64,000 bases of DNA from contig JAXIVH010000014.1 in NCBI GenBank assembly GCA_036785325.1, positions 7,473,503-7,537,502 on the forward strand. The letters are read 5' to 3'. Made by a program: the position numbers and the translations under genes. How positions within the stretch are numbered: position 1 is the stretch's first letter; each line of letters starts with the position of its first letter. Under the pieces are notes generated by a model. The model was not told the origin of the DNA. It ran no database searches and saw only the letters and a program-made list of their open reading frames with translations. Shown here piece by piece: positions 48,775 to 58,423 of the stretch. This stretch comes from Urophycis tenuis. Lineage: Eukaryota > Chordata > Actinopteri > Gadiformes > Phycidae.

Positions 48775-49252
48775 GGAGCCCTCGATATGACATGATATGA
48801 CGTGGGGAAAAAAATAAATAAATTGTGGCCACGAAATACTAATTTGTGGCCACAAAATATGAATTCGTTCCCACGAAATAGCCTAATTTGTGGCCACGAA
48901 ATAGGTATAACGTGCACTGGACAGCTGGGTGAGCAAATCGAGCGCCAGTAGAAGCCGACTGTTCCTGTTTGAGAAGGTGCGTTTGATTTGCTTGCCCAGC
49001 TGTCCAAGAATAATAGATAGGCTAGCCTATGTTTTATTATTTCGTGCACGTTATACCTATTTCGTGGCCACAAATTACTATTTCGTGGGAACTAATTAAT
49101 ATTTTGTGGCCACAAATTACCTATTTCGTGGGAACGACTTAATATTTCGTGGCCACAAATTAGTATTTCGTGGGAACGAATTGCTATTTCGTGGCCATAA
49201 CTTTCTTTTTTTTCCCCATGACATATCTGGGGCTCCGTACTACTGGGGCTCC
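48775..49252. mobile_element. Palindromic MITE with repeated TTTCGTGGCCACGAAAT words
   Basis: The ends CGGAGCCC and GGGGCTCC, and the inner GTGGGGAAAAAAA/TTTTTTTCCCCA, are inverted copies. The middle pair around GACAGCTGGGTGAGCAAATC and TTGCTTGCCCAGCTGTC is also inverted. Each arm carries several copies of the 17-base palindromic motif built on TTTCGTGGCCAC, alternating with TTCGTTCCCACGAAAT. Possible near-duplicate flanks GTTATCTA and GTTATCCA would suggest a hAT origin. Noncoding. Confidence 0.65.
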
Positions 49253-49906
49253 ATAGTTATCCACTTGCCCAACGGAATGCTGACGAGCAGACCCGTTTGA
49301 TTGTCTCTTGAATGAATAAGCCAGAAATAGCTGAAGCAGAAATCCTTCTCTTTATTCTTCATAATGCACCATGAGCAGCACAACTAACCTGAAATGCTGA
49401 GGACAATGATCTAGCATCCTCCTATTCCTAGCCGCGCTTTGAACGCATATGGACATTATATGAACTGTCACTCATTCTCACTGGCGATTGGCGAAATGAA
49501 CTCACCTCCTCCTCCTCTCTTCCTTTTCCCTGGCCAGTTGGCTTTCCAAAGCTGAGTTTAGTTTGAATTGTTTTTTTCATGACACCTGGTGCTGGTAGCC
49601 TATCTCTTCTCGTAGTGCCTAGCTGACTTTCGCGTCGAAGCTGTGTATATGATAAACATGTTTCCAATGTCGGGTGGTGTATTTCCGCTCAGTTTTAAAA
49701 TATAACGTGATAATAAAGGGATTATGTGGACTTTATTTCAGAAAAACAAATGAGAATGCATGCTGATCTTTCCACCAATCAAAGTCAGAACGATTTTCAT
49801 CATATATTAATTTGACATTTCTCTGAAAAAAAAAAAAAAACACCGGGGAAAATACCGAGGTCATGACCTCGGTGTCCTCAATGCTGGTTATGGCACTGGT
49901 TAGGGG

Positions 49907-50217
49907 CGATGTGAATTTTTTCTCTAACACATTTATGGCATGGGAGATACATACACTCTCTCGACGTGTCAAAAGTGTGCGCGCGCGAACGGAAGATCCG
50001 CGTGCATGTGCGCATGCGCTAGAAGGGGGCGTGCGCGTGGCTGTGCGCATGTGCAGGGGTGTGTAGGTCATGCCCTGGAAGGGGGGCGTGGCTTAGGGGT
50101 AATTAAACTGTCAAGTCTAGTTTGATGAGAGGTGGATACATCCTTCTCTCGGTTTGGTAACAAAGTATGAAGGTAGTTTTACATATTAAAAAACTAACCG
50201 CTGTTTTCTTCTTTTCC
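49907..50217. other. GC/CpG-rich spacer
   Basis: No gene is present. GTGTGCGCGCGCGAACGG and alternating purine-pyrimidine GTGCATGTGCGCATGCGC (about 49975-50055) could adopt Z-form DNA. An AG acceptor at 50220-50221 marks the entry into the hAT transposase relic. Confidence 0.4.
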
Positions 50218-50221
50218 ATTA

Positions 50222-51780
50222 GGCTGTGAAGGCTATGGTCAAGGCCAAGTATGAGGAGGAAAAGCGGAAGGCCAAACTGCAATTACAGAATGTAACTGCA
50301 GTTAGTGTGACATCTGACATGTGGACATCATTAACATGGATGCCTACCTGGCTTTATCATGCCATTACATTGATGAGAACACGTGTCTCAAGTCAATAGT
50401 ACTGGGAGTAGTGTACTTCCCCGAGAAACACACTGCTGTGAATTTGGCAAGTGTGAAAACCTCACTTATGGAGGAATGGGGGATAATCTCAAAGGTCACA
50501 TGTCTGGTCACTGATGGTGCAGCCAACATGATCGCTTGTGGCAAAGCGCTGAGGCTGCGCCATGCCATCATGCCATTTAAATCTCATCGTCAAGAAGTCT
50601 CTTGATTTGACCCCTGTGCTGTCCGCTATTCGCACAAAGGCAAGGAGGCTGGTGGGATATTTCCCGAGCAGCACAACGGCCAAAGTAAGTTCACTGACAT
50701 TATTTTCATATGATAATGTATTATTTGTTTGTTATTGCTCCATTTTTTCACAATAACTACCATTTTTGTGATTGAAAGGAAAAGCTTGCACTAATTCAGG
50801 AGCAAATGGGGAAGCCTAAGCTAAAGCTCATCCAGGAGGTGGAAACAAGGTGGAACAGCACTTTCAAAATGCTCCAGACACTGGTGGAGCAAAGGGAGCC
50901 TCCCTGCATTGACATCAGAGGAATACACCAATGTCATTGGGTGTCTGGCCATCCTGTCTCCATTCCACGAAGCCACTGTGGAGCTTTCTGAAGAGAGAAG
51001 AGTGTCTGGCTCAAAGGTCATTCCACTGCTCAAAATGATTGAGAAGATGCTCCAAGAGGAGACAATGAAGAGCAGTAATCCACTGGCTAGAGAGCTGGGA
51101 GAGCACCTCATCAAGCTGCTCAGGGAAAAGTTACATACTCTACAGAGCTCCAGCATTGCATCACTTCCTACATTACTTGATCCCAGATTCAAAACAATAG
51201 GTTTCTTTAGTCCCTCAAAGGCTGATGAAGCAGTAAGACGACTCACATCTGAGTGTGCCAATGGCATAAGGGAAACCAGCCATCAACAATCATCTGCAGA
51301 GGCTTCAACATCAACTTCTAATGTAGTTGAAAGTTATGACCCTAACCCTAACTTACATAATCTGTTTATGCTTCTCAGGAAACAAGATGTGGAGTCATCT
51401 AGACACCACAGTGATGGCATCAAGAATGAAGCACAATGTGACGGCTGATGCCACAGTGGAGGTTCAGTGCTATCTGTCGGAGCCAAATATTGGGAGGACC
51501 AATGACCCACTTATTTATTGGGAGAGGCAGAAGTGCATTTACCCTAACCTGTACAAGCTGGCAATTGTGTACTTATGCACCCAGCCTCATCTGTTCCTTG
51601 TGAGAGAGTGTTCTCCAAAGCAGGAGAAGAAATTTCCCAAAAAAAAGGAATCGTCTCAATCCCAGCACAGTAGAACAAATATTGTTCTTAATAAAAACCG
51701 ATGGAAAGAATCCATCAGTTGCACAAGCACATCTTCAATGTTCACAAGCACAATCATCTTCAAATCCTCTTCATCCATAA
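50222..51780 (+). pseudogene. Ac-type hAT transposase relic
   Basis: The exon starts AVKAMVKAKYEEEKRK and reads VTSDMWTS. A one-base loss then shifts to MDAYLALSCHYIDENT and CLVTDGAANMIACGK. A deletion removes the CVAHT part; VKKSLDLTP follows. An intron (about 50686-50779) separates it from PKLKLIQEVETRWNSTF, and a further shift leads to LAILSPFHEATVELSEE and LLDPRFKTIGFFS. A second intron (about 51321-51378) precedes the C-terminal part, which is again shifted. It shows the exon structure of the better-preserved relative at 52269-54350. Confidence 0.8.
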
Positions 51781-51982
51781 GCACCACAGTCTACCTTGTT
51801 AAAACACAGTAGCACTTTAAAACAACAATTGTCCTGGCAATGTTTGTTAGGTCTTATCCAACATTGATGACAATTACATATTGAAACACTTTGTACAGAA
51901 TTCCACTTATTTTCATGTTACACACGAGTACACATGCAAATATACATTTTATTTATTTGGATCAATACATGAACCATAAAGG

Positions 51983-54948
51983 TAGTGATGTTACGGATGA
52001 TACCGAGGCTTTGAAGCGCGTATCGAGTACGTCAAGCCCTTTTCAGCAAAGCCCCGTATCAAGGCTTGTGTTGTATGGGTGAGATGACGTCACGCGTGAC
52101 GTTCGAAACCTCGTTTGGCTCCGCCGCTTCGAAATGTGGTTCAGTTTTGCCGGACGTTTCGACTCCATAAAGATGTCCCGTATCTGGATACGAACTCGTG
52201 GGTTTTTGTTAGTCGGAGTTGAGCAGTGGTTTTTGCGGTGGTTTGTGTACTTAAAGAATTTATTTGCGATGGAGCCAGCTAGGAACAAGAGAAAGATTTC
52301 ACCTGTTTGGGAGCACTTTGATTTGATTTCTCCCTATAAGGTACAGATTAGGATTAGTAGTAAATAGCCTAATGCTGTCAACAATAACAATAACACTTCC
52401 TCAATGCTGAGGCATTACCATGCCTTGCATGAGCGGAGAGAGGATGTACCTGTGGGACCTTGTGAAGGTGTGTTTAAATGTCTGTGTTTGTATTACATTA
52501 TTGCATACTGTTAGTATTCATGGGATTATGCTGATGTGTAAATTTGTTGCTTTGCCCTAGGTTCCAAGAAACAACAGCTGGACACGGCCTTGGTGGACAT
52601 GGTGATCAAAGATTGCCAGCCATTCACCCTGGTTGAGGATGAAGGCTTCAGGGGCTTTGTGAATAAGCTGGACCCTACCTCTATTCTGCCTACCAGACAG
52701 GTGTGTAGCCCTATGTGATCATTGATATTTGCACACAGAATATTTCCTACACATTTATACAACACATGTTCTCTTTTCTTCAGGCTTTGAAGGCCTTGGT
52801 GGCTGACCGATACAAAAAAGGCTAAAGAGGAGGCCAAGGCCAAAGTGCAGAAGGCTACTGCTGTTAGCCTAACTGCAGATATGTGGACATCCATAAACAT
52901 GGATGCCTATCTAGCAGTAACATGCCACTTCATTGGTGAGGATCATGTCCTCAACACTGTGCTTCTGGGAGTTCAACATTTCCCAGATTCACATACTGCC
53001 GCTAACTTGGCAGCTGCCAAAGCTGCCCTAATGGAGGAATGGGGCATCAGGCACAAAACCACCTGTCTGGTAACAGATGCAGCAGCAAATATGATTGCAT
53101 GTGGCCGGGAGCTAAACCTAAAACATGCAATTTGTGTTGCACACACAATCAACCTGATGGTGAAGAAAGGTCTTGACCAGACTCCTGGACTCCCAGAGCT
53201 GCGTGCAACGGCAAGAAAGATTGTCAATCTTTTTAGATGCAGCACCACTGCTAAGGTATGTTATGTTATCTTTAGTGTTCCAAACTGTGTTCTTTGTTTA
53301 GTGCATTATATGATCAAGTTCTTACTTTTGAGTCTAATTATCAATGTTTGGTTTGGTGTAAAGGAAAGACTTGTGCAGATACAAGTTCACTTGGGGCGAC
53401 CACAGCATAAACTTATGAAAGAAGTGGACACCCGATGGAACAGCACGTTCCACATGTTGGAAAGGCTTCACTGTGAGAGAGAAGCGGTGGGTGCAGCTTT
53501 GGCGTCCCTCAAGACCGATGTATTGCCACTGACCTCAGCTGAGTTCCTCATTGTGGAGGAGAGTCTTAGTGTACTTGCACCATTCAATGAGGCTACAATC
53601 GAACTGTCGGAGGAAAAGAATGTGTCTGCCTCCAAAGTTCTGCCGATGTTCAAAATGTTATACTATGCCATTGCAGAACAGATGCCGAGGAAGCAAACTG
53701 CAATGGCACAGTATCTGGCAGATATCATGCATAGGCAACTGAGGGAGAAGCTCAACACTCCAGACTATGAGCATTCTGACGTTGCCAACTGTACTGGACC
53801 CAAGATTCAAGACTCTTGGTTTCCTCAGCCCATCCCGGGCTGATGAGGCAGTGAAAAGGCTGACGGCAGAGTGTGCACAGGTGATCTCCAAGCAGACACC
53901 ACCAGCACCACCAGAAGAAGATCAGCAACCTTCCACCTCCTCTGGTGCGTTATCAGTGCAGTAATTGTGTTAATATGTAGCCTAATGATTACATGTACTA
54001 ACTTTTGTTTCCTGTTATCCCCAGGTCAACTGTGGCAACATTTGGATGCGACTGTGCTACGAACAAAGAGAGCACACAACTCCACAGCAAATGCCATGGT
54101 GGAGGTCCAAAGATATATTTCAGAACCACACATATGCAGATCAGAAGACCCCTTGCAATATTGGAAGTCCCATCAAAACCTTTATCCGAACTTGTATTTC
54201 CTGGCACAAACCTTTCTGTGTACACCGGCGTCATCAGTACCATGTGAGCGTGTTTTTTCTAAAGCTGGAGAAGTTGTTTCAAAGAAGAGGAACCGCTTAA
54301 GTCCAAAGACTGTGGAAGAAATACTGTTTTTAAATAAAAATCTTAAATAAAAAATAAAAAGTCCCCCTGTCATGTTGCTCCAAGCACCACAGTTAATCAC
54401 AACAATTTCACCAACACTCAAAAGTCTCAAAAGCACCCTCACTGCCCTTTTCTTCAAAACACTGCCCAGTCTCAAAAGCACTTTCACTGCCTGCGTTCGA
54501 TTCTGACAATTTAGATCATATTTCAGACAAAGTATGAGCCTACTAATTATATTTGCATCATATCCAATGACATAAATAAGTGTTGTTAAATTTTTGCTCG
54601 TAAGATTCAGTGGTGTAATGGGTTGGGTTATATGCAAGTAATCTGGCGACCCGCGTTCAATTCTGACCTAATGCGTCGTTTAATTTTTTTTATTTTTGAC
54701 TTTGTGTTAGAAATATCACAGAAAGACGAAGTTGTCTTTTTCCGCTAATTTACATTAACATAAAAGCATTCGCAGACCACAATACACATTCTGATGCTAT
54801 CGTTTTGGTGCAGATTTTCAGCATATTGTATTTTATTGCCCTGTAGGTGTCACTAGCGTGCACTCGAAGCCTCGAGAAATGAACCACTTATCAACACATC
54901 TGGCCGAAAGGCTTCAACGGTTCATGAAGCTTCGTCTCGCCATCACTA
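51983..54948 (+). mobile_element. Ac-type hAT transposon nested in a relative, TSD CATAAAGG
   Basis: The 2966-bp element has ends TAGTGATG and CATCACTA and exact CATAAAGG flanks at 51975-51982 and 54949-54956. The subterminal sequence is rich in GAAGCTT/GAGGCTTTGAAGC words in both orientations. It has its own multi-exon transposase gene on the + strand. Confidence 0.92.
52269..54350 (+). pseudogene. Ac-type (ZBED-like) hAT transposase, multi-exon, lightly damaged
   Basis: Exon 1 (52269-52339) reads PARNKRKISPVWEHFDLI, the BED finger start; the Cys pair that should follow is absent. Next come NTSSMLRHYHALHE (about 52388-52430) and exon 52561-52700 with the Hermes-type region (QPFTLVEDEGFRGFV). 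An extra A in a run near 52812 shifts the frame. The catalytic domain follows: LTADMWTS, CLVTDAAANMIACG, CVAHTINLMVKKGLD. A short intron (about 53257-53363) is followed by EVDTRWNSTFHMLERL, then a shift near 53765 before LPTVLDPRFKTLGFLSPSRA. After a last intron (to about 54025), VPCERVFSKAGEVVSKKRNR and FLNKNLK end the gene. The order is that of a full hAT transposase with about three lesions. Confidence 0.85.
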
Positions 54949-55129
54949 CATAAAGGCAATATATATGAAGGTGAATGTAATTCTCATTCATAGCATGAAT
55001 TACGCCTGTAGCACATTTTGACCAGCAGGAGGGTTTGTGTGCACATGAAGCGTCGAGAAATTAACCTATTTGCGAACCACTTGGCTGGAAAGCTTCAAAG
55101 TCAAAAGAAGCTTCATCTGCCCATCACTA

Positions 55130-56840
55130 CATACAAGATTAAATAATCAAAATGATGCATTGACCACTCACGTTAACTTGAAGACGCACAAAAATAAGAT
55201 GCGTGGATGCACAGCAGTGTTGGCAGGGAGTGCAAATAGGGCGAACTGAGGGGTGAACAAACAATTTATAGTCTCCGCCCCCTTACCCAGCAGGTAAATT
55301 AGGCGTGCTCAGGTGGCAGGTATCGTTTGGATTCACTTTGGCAGATTCACCATATTTAGTTGGAAAGAAAATTAACTGAGAATGATGATCCAGGGAGTCT
55401 TTTCAATAAACATATATTACTGCATCACTTTTAGGCCACCACAATACATACTTAGATGTTTTCCAGAGCCCACAAAGGTACCACCATTCATTCTCTGAAA
55501 ATATGCCTAATTTTCACAATTATCTAATTAAATCATATTTTGAAAATGAATGTATTTTAAATGATTGTCTTTTTTTATTGTAATTGCAATACTTATATAT
55601 AATATAATATTTTAATAATATTTTTTTGGTATGTTTTTGGAAGAGTTGCTTTTTGAGTGGTATAAGGTTAAATAGCTGCTGACTCTCGCAGCTTCCACCT
55701 GGGCCAAAAAAAATCCATAAGAGGGCAATAATTCACAAGGAAGCAAGTTTGCGACCACCGTCGAAGTCGGTTCTCCTCTGCTGTAGTGGTCTCTTTTAGA
55801 TTCATGGTCGCAAATAACGGAGAAACGATAACAGAAAAGAAAAAAGACATAGTCAGTGCAACCTACAGGATCATTTAATTGAGATAAAGACGTCCTCATC
55901 CTTTGAGAGAGACAGAAAGAGAGAGAGTGTGGGGGGGGGGGGGGGGGGGGGGGTATGCTGGTTTCTTCTTTTCCTTTCCTTTTTTTGCACACCAAACATG
56001 TCAAGAACTGACAACACGCTCATTCATGCAACACTGCGCCGTGACCGCAGGGATCTGGCTCTCAAAATGCCGCAGATAAGAGAGCGCGCGGACGCCCCCC
56101 ACCAAATCTAAAGTGAACAGCGCACTGGTACTCTCCTACCAGCAGAGAGTGCTCTCTACACTTGCACAGTGTAGCAGCCAGCAGCACCAACGTCACCGTC
56201 AGCGGCGGTGGAACCAGCAGCAGTGGCAGGTCTTCCCGCAAAGGAAAGGGGCACCTCCCAGTACAATCTACTGGTCCAGTCGTACGTCAACTCGGCCTTC
56301 ACCGAAGAGTTTTCCTGAGCCTATGCCTACATACGTTTAATTTTAAAATGGCAGTTTGATACTTAGTTATTGCCAGTTAGTACTGCCTTACTTGGTTGCC
56401 TAATTGTCTTTCCTTTTTTGTAAAACAATACATATGTAAAGTAATGGTTAATAAGCCCATGAACTTTAATTGAATACTTTTTTTGAAACGCCTTTTAATA
56501 ATTGATCATTTCGCTCTACTCAAAATCAACATGTTATAATGAAGGGTTTTCAGGACGATACTTTGTTATTGTTAATGACTTAACTCTTTTTTTCAAATAC
56601 TTCTGGGCTACTCATGTCCACATAATCTGCTTCTATGTAAAGTAATCACAGTGATTTTACATGGTCAGTCCCATATAGCCCAGCCGAATGTCCAGCTCCT
56701 GGTAAAAACTTCTAGTCGTAATTACAACCCAGGCCAGAGGGGACCACCACACGAGAAAGTTACATAGGCTAGTGCAGGTTTAACATAGAGTCTTGTATTT
56801 ATCTGGAAGCAGAAGCTATCGTCCAGCAGTGATGAGACTT
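55130..56840. other. Spacer with poly(G) run, no gene recognised
   Basis: A 23-base run of G lies at 55931-55953 behind a GAGA stretch. Open frames around it (minus 56004-55612, plus 55929-56340) are low-complexity and unlike any family I know. The duplicated SLC18B1 unit begins at about 56841. Confidence 0.45.
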
Positions 56841-58188
56841 GCGGCTGAACATGTTCCACACCGTTCGGACCACTAGAGGGCAGTGAAGGACTGATGGGTT
56901 TATTATGGGCAGAGTTGGGTCAGGACTTGGGGCGGGCACTCGGTGCAGCAATCTACTACTCCTTCAGACTCCAATGATAAGCCTTGGGGTTACAGCAAAC
57001 CGACTCCATGAGGAAATAATCTGACTGGGAAATTCCCACCAAGGTAAATTTCACACGCTTCTGTAAGCGCTACTGGCTTTCCGCAATGTTTATTTCCAGT
57101 TGTGGAGCACCCAGCGTGTTGACTAATGTGATGTTTGAAATAATCAAGGGTCATTAACAGTTTTAGTACTGTGGCGATGTATTGAGCGCCTCGTTGGGAT
57201 TGGCTCAGCGCTGATGTTGAGAGGAGCGTGGTATGTGATTCCGCTGCATCTAATTCTAGAGGAGACGGGTATTCCATAGATTGTGGCAAGTGCGTAGAAC
57301 TACCAGGCGCTCACTGAGAGGTGGAATCAGCGACGCGAAACCACGCGGGACTACATCCGGTTTTCAAAATAAGGTGTTGACACAGTGTTGTGTACTCGGG
57401 GTCATAGTTACGTCGCAGAAACATTGAAAATACCTCATGTCTCTGAAACTTGCTGTAAAACAAATTGCTCCATAAGTTCTGGCAAGACTGGTATATTTGA
57501 TATCAGGACAGCCCTGACTAAACGCTATAAGCATTTTTACGGTATGAGTTTAGATATTTTCAAAGTTAAAGTCTACATGTTTACATTGAAATTACTTTCT
57601 TATGTCAGAAACTTGCTGTAAAAAACACATTGCTCCAGAAGTTCGATAAAGGAAGATATATTTGAGATGAGTACAACTTGGACTACTTACCTACCAGGCC
57701 TACCCATTTGTTCTGTTGTAGTGGTCACTCCTTGGTGGTATGCCTTCACATAAATGAAAAGCATTTATTGGAATTGTATTGTGCAATGACAATAATGTTT
57801 AATCTAATTAAATTATCTTTTACAAACTAATTTAGTTCAGTTGGTAATTTCCTCTCTTTTAAATGTTTGTCATTGTGATGCTTGTAAAATGACATCACTT
57901 AGTTTATTGCTATTGCCTGACCACCTAAATCTCACTTGGTTGCCTGATAAGTTCTCCCACTTCTCTTCTGAGTGAAACAAATATATGTAAAGTAAGAATG
58001 TTTAGCCGAAGCTCCAGGCTTTCTTGAAATAGGCTCCTGTCTTTGAAATGCTTTTGAGTGTTTAACATTGTTATAATTTCCATAGGCCAGCATCCTACTT
58101 TCCAGTTGATGATCTGGTGAGTTATGTATTATGAGTGCTTGTACATCAGAACAGGATTTATTTATTGTTGCTGATACCCCGCCATATT

Positions 58189-58262
58189 GTAATTGTAATT
58201 GTAATTTTATTTATTTCAAGACAGGGACAGCGCACAATAAGACATTAATCTTGTACAACAAG
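58189..58262 (-). mobile_element. LINE tail insertion in copy B flank
   Basis: A run of TGTAAT units followed by TTTATTTATTTCAAGACAGGG is present between CCGCCATATTG and GAGGACTGAAG, which are contiguous in copy A (about 3780-3797). It is a short, reversed LINE 3' end that postdates the duplication or was lost from copy A. Confidence 0.7.
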
Positions 58263-58423
58263 AGGGGAGGACTGAAGATATTTGTAGGACTGCAAAATCA
58301 GAAATAAATTAAAATATGATATTTCAATGCTCCAGTCCTCCCGAAACATGCGGTGTACAAGCCCTGTATTGTAGTTTGTGAAAGCTTCTGCCACATTTTG
58401 ATTTTGATACAGAAGGAAATCTG

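Larger units (their letters stand above)
45177..49898 (-). mobile_element. hAT transposon (TTF/DUF4371 type), nearly complete, TSD GTTAGGGG
   Basis: The 4722-bp element has termini CAGGGCCGTAACCAGGATT and the reverse of CAGTGCCATAACCAGCATT. It is flanked by exact GTTAGGGG at 45169-45176 and 49899-49906. Both ends carry ACCGAGGTCA words. It contains a transposase gene on the minus strand, a GAGT microsatellite (45388-45512), ATC/ATT microsatellites (48030-48135) and a nested palindromic MITE (about 48775-49250). Confidence 0.92.
50218..55129 (+). mobile_element. Ac-type hAT, 5' truncated, split by a related hAT
   Basis: Coding remnants (50222-51780) and a 3' region lead to the right terminus CATCACTA at 55122-55129. 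That terminus is preceded by AAAGAAGCTTCATCTGCC, a relative of the right end of the nested element. The left terminus and BED exon are missing. The related element at 51983-54948 is inserted in its 3' region. Confidence 0.7.

Noticed and set aside
49970..50060. CpG-rich alternating sequence considered as a promoter island
   Set aside because: It is only about 90 bases, with no downstream intact gene; the next coding material is a transposase relic entered through a splice acceptor.
51345..51362. CCCTAACCCTAAC, a telomere-like word
   Set aside because: Only two units long and inside a short transposase intron; chance occurrence.
54600..54665. tRNA-like words (TGGTGTAATGG and GCGTTCAATTC) resembling A and B boxes
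   Set aside because: No cloverleaf with proper acceptor and anticodon stems can be built. It is part of the hAT 3' region, so at most a SINE-like resemblance.
55612..56004. 130-residue minus-strand ORF with a polyproline run
   Set aside because: The polyproline is just the poly(G) tract read in reverse. The remainder has no domain and no supporting context.
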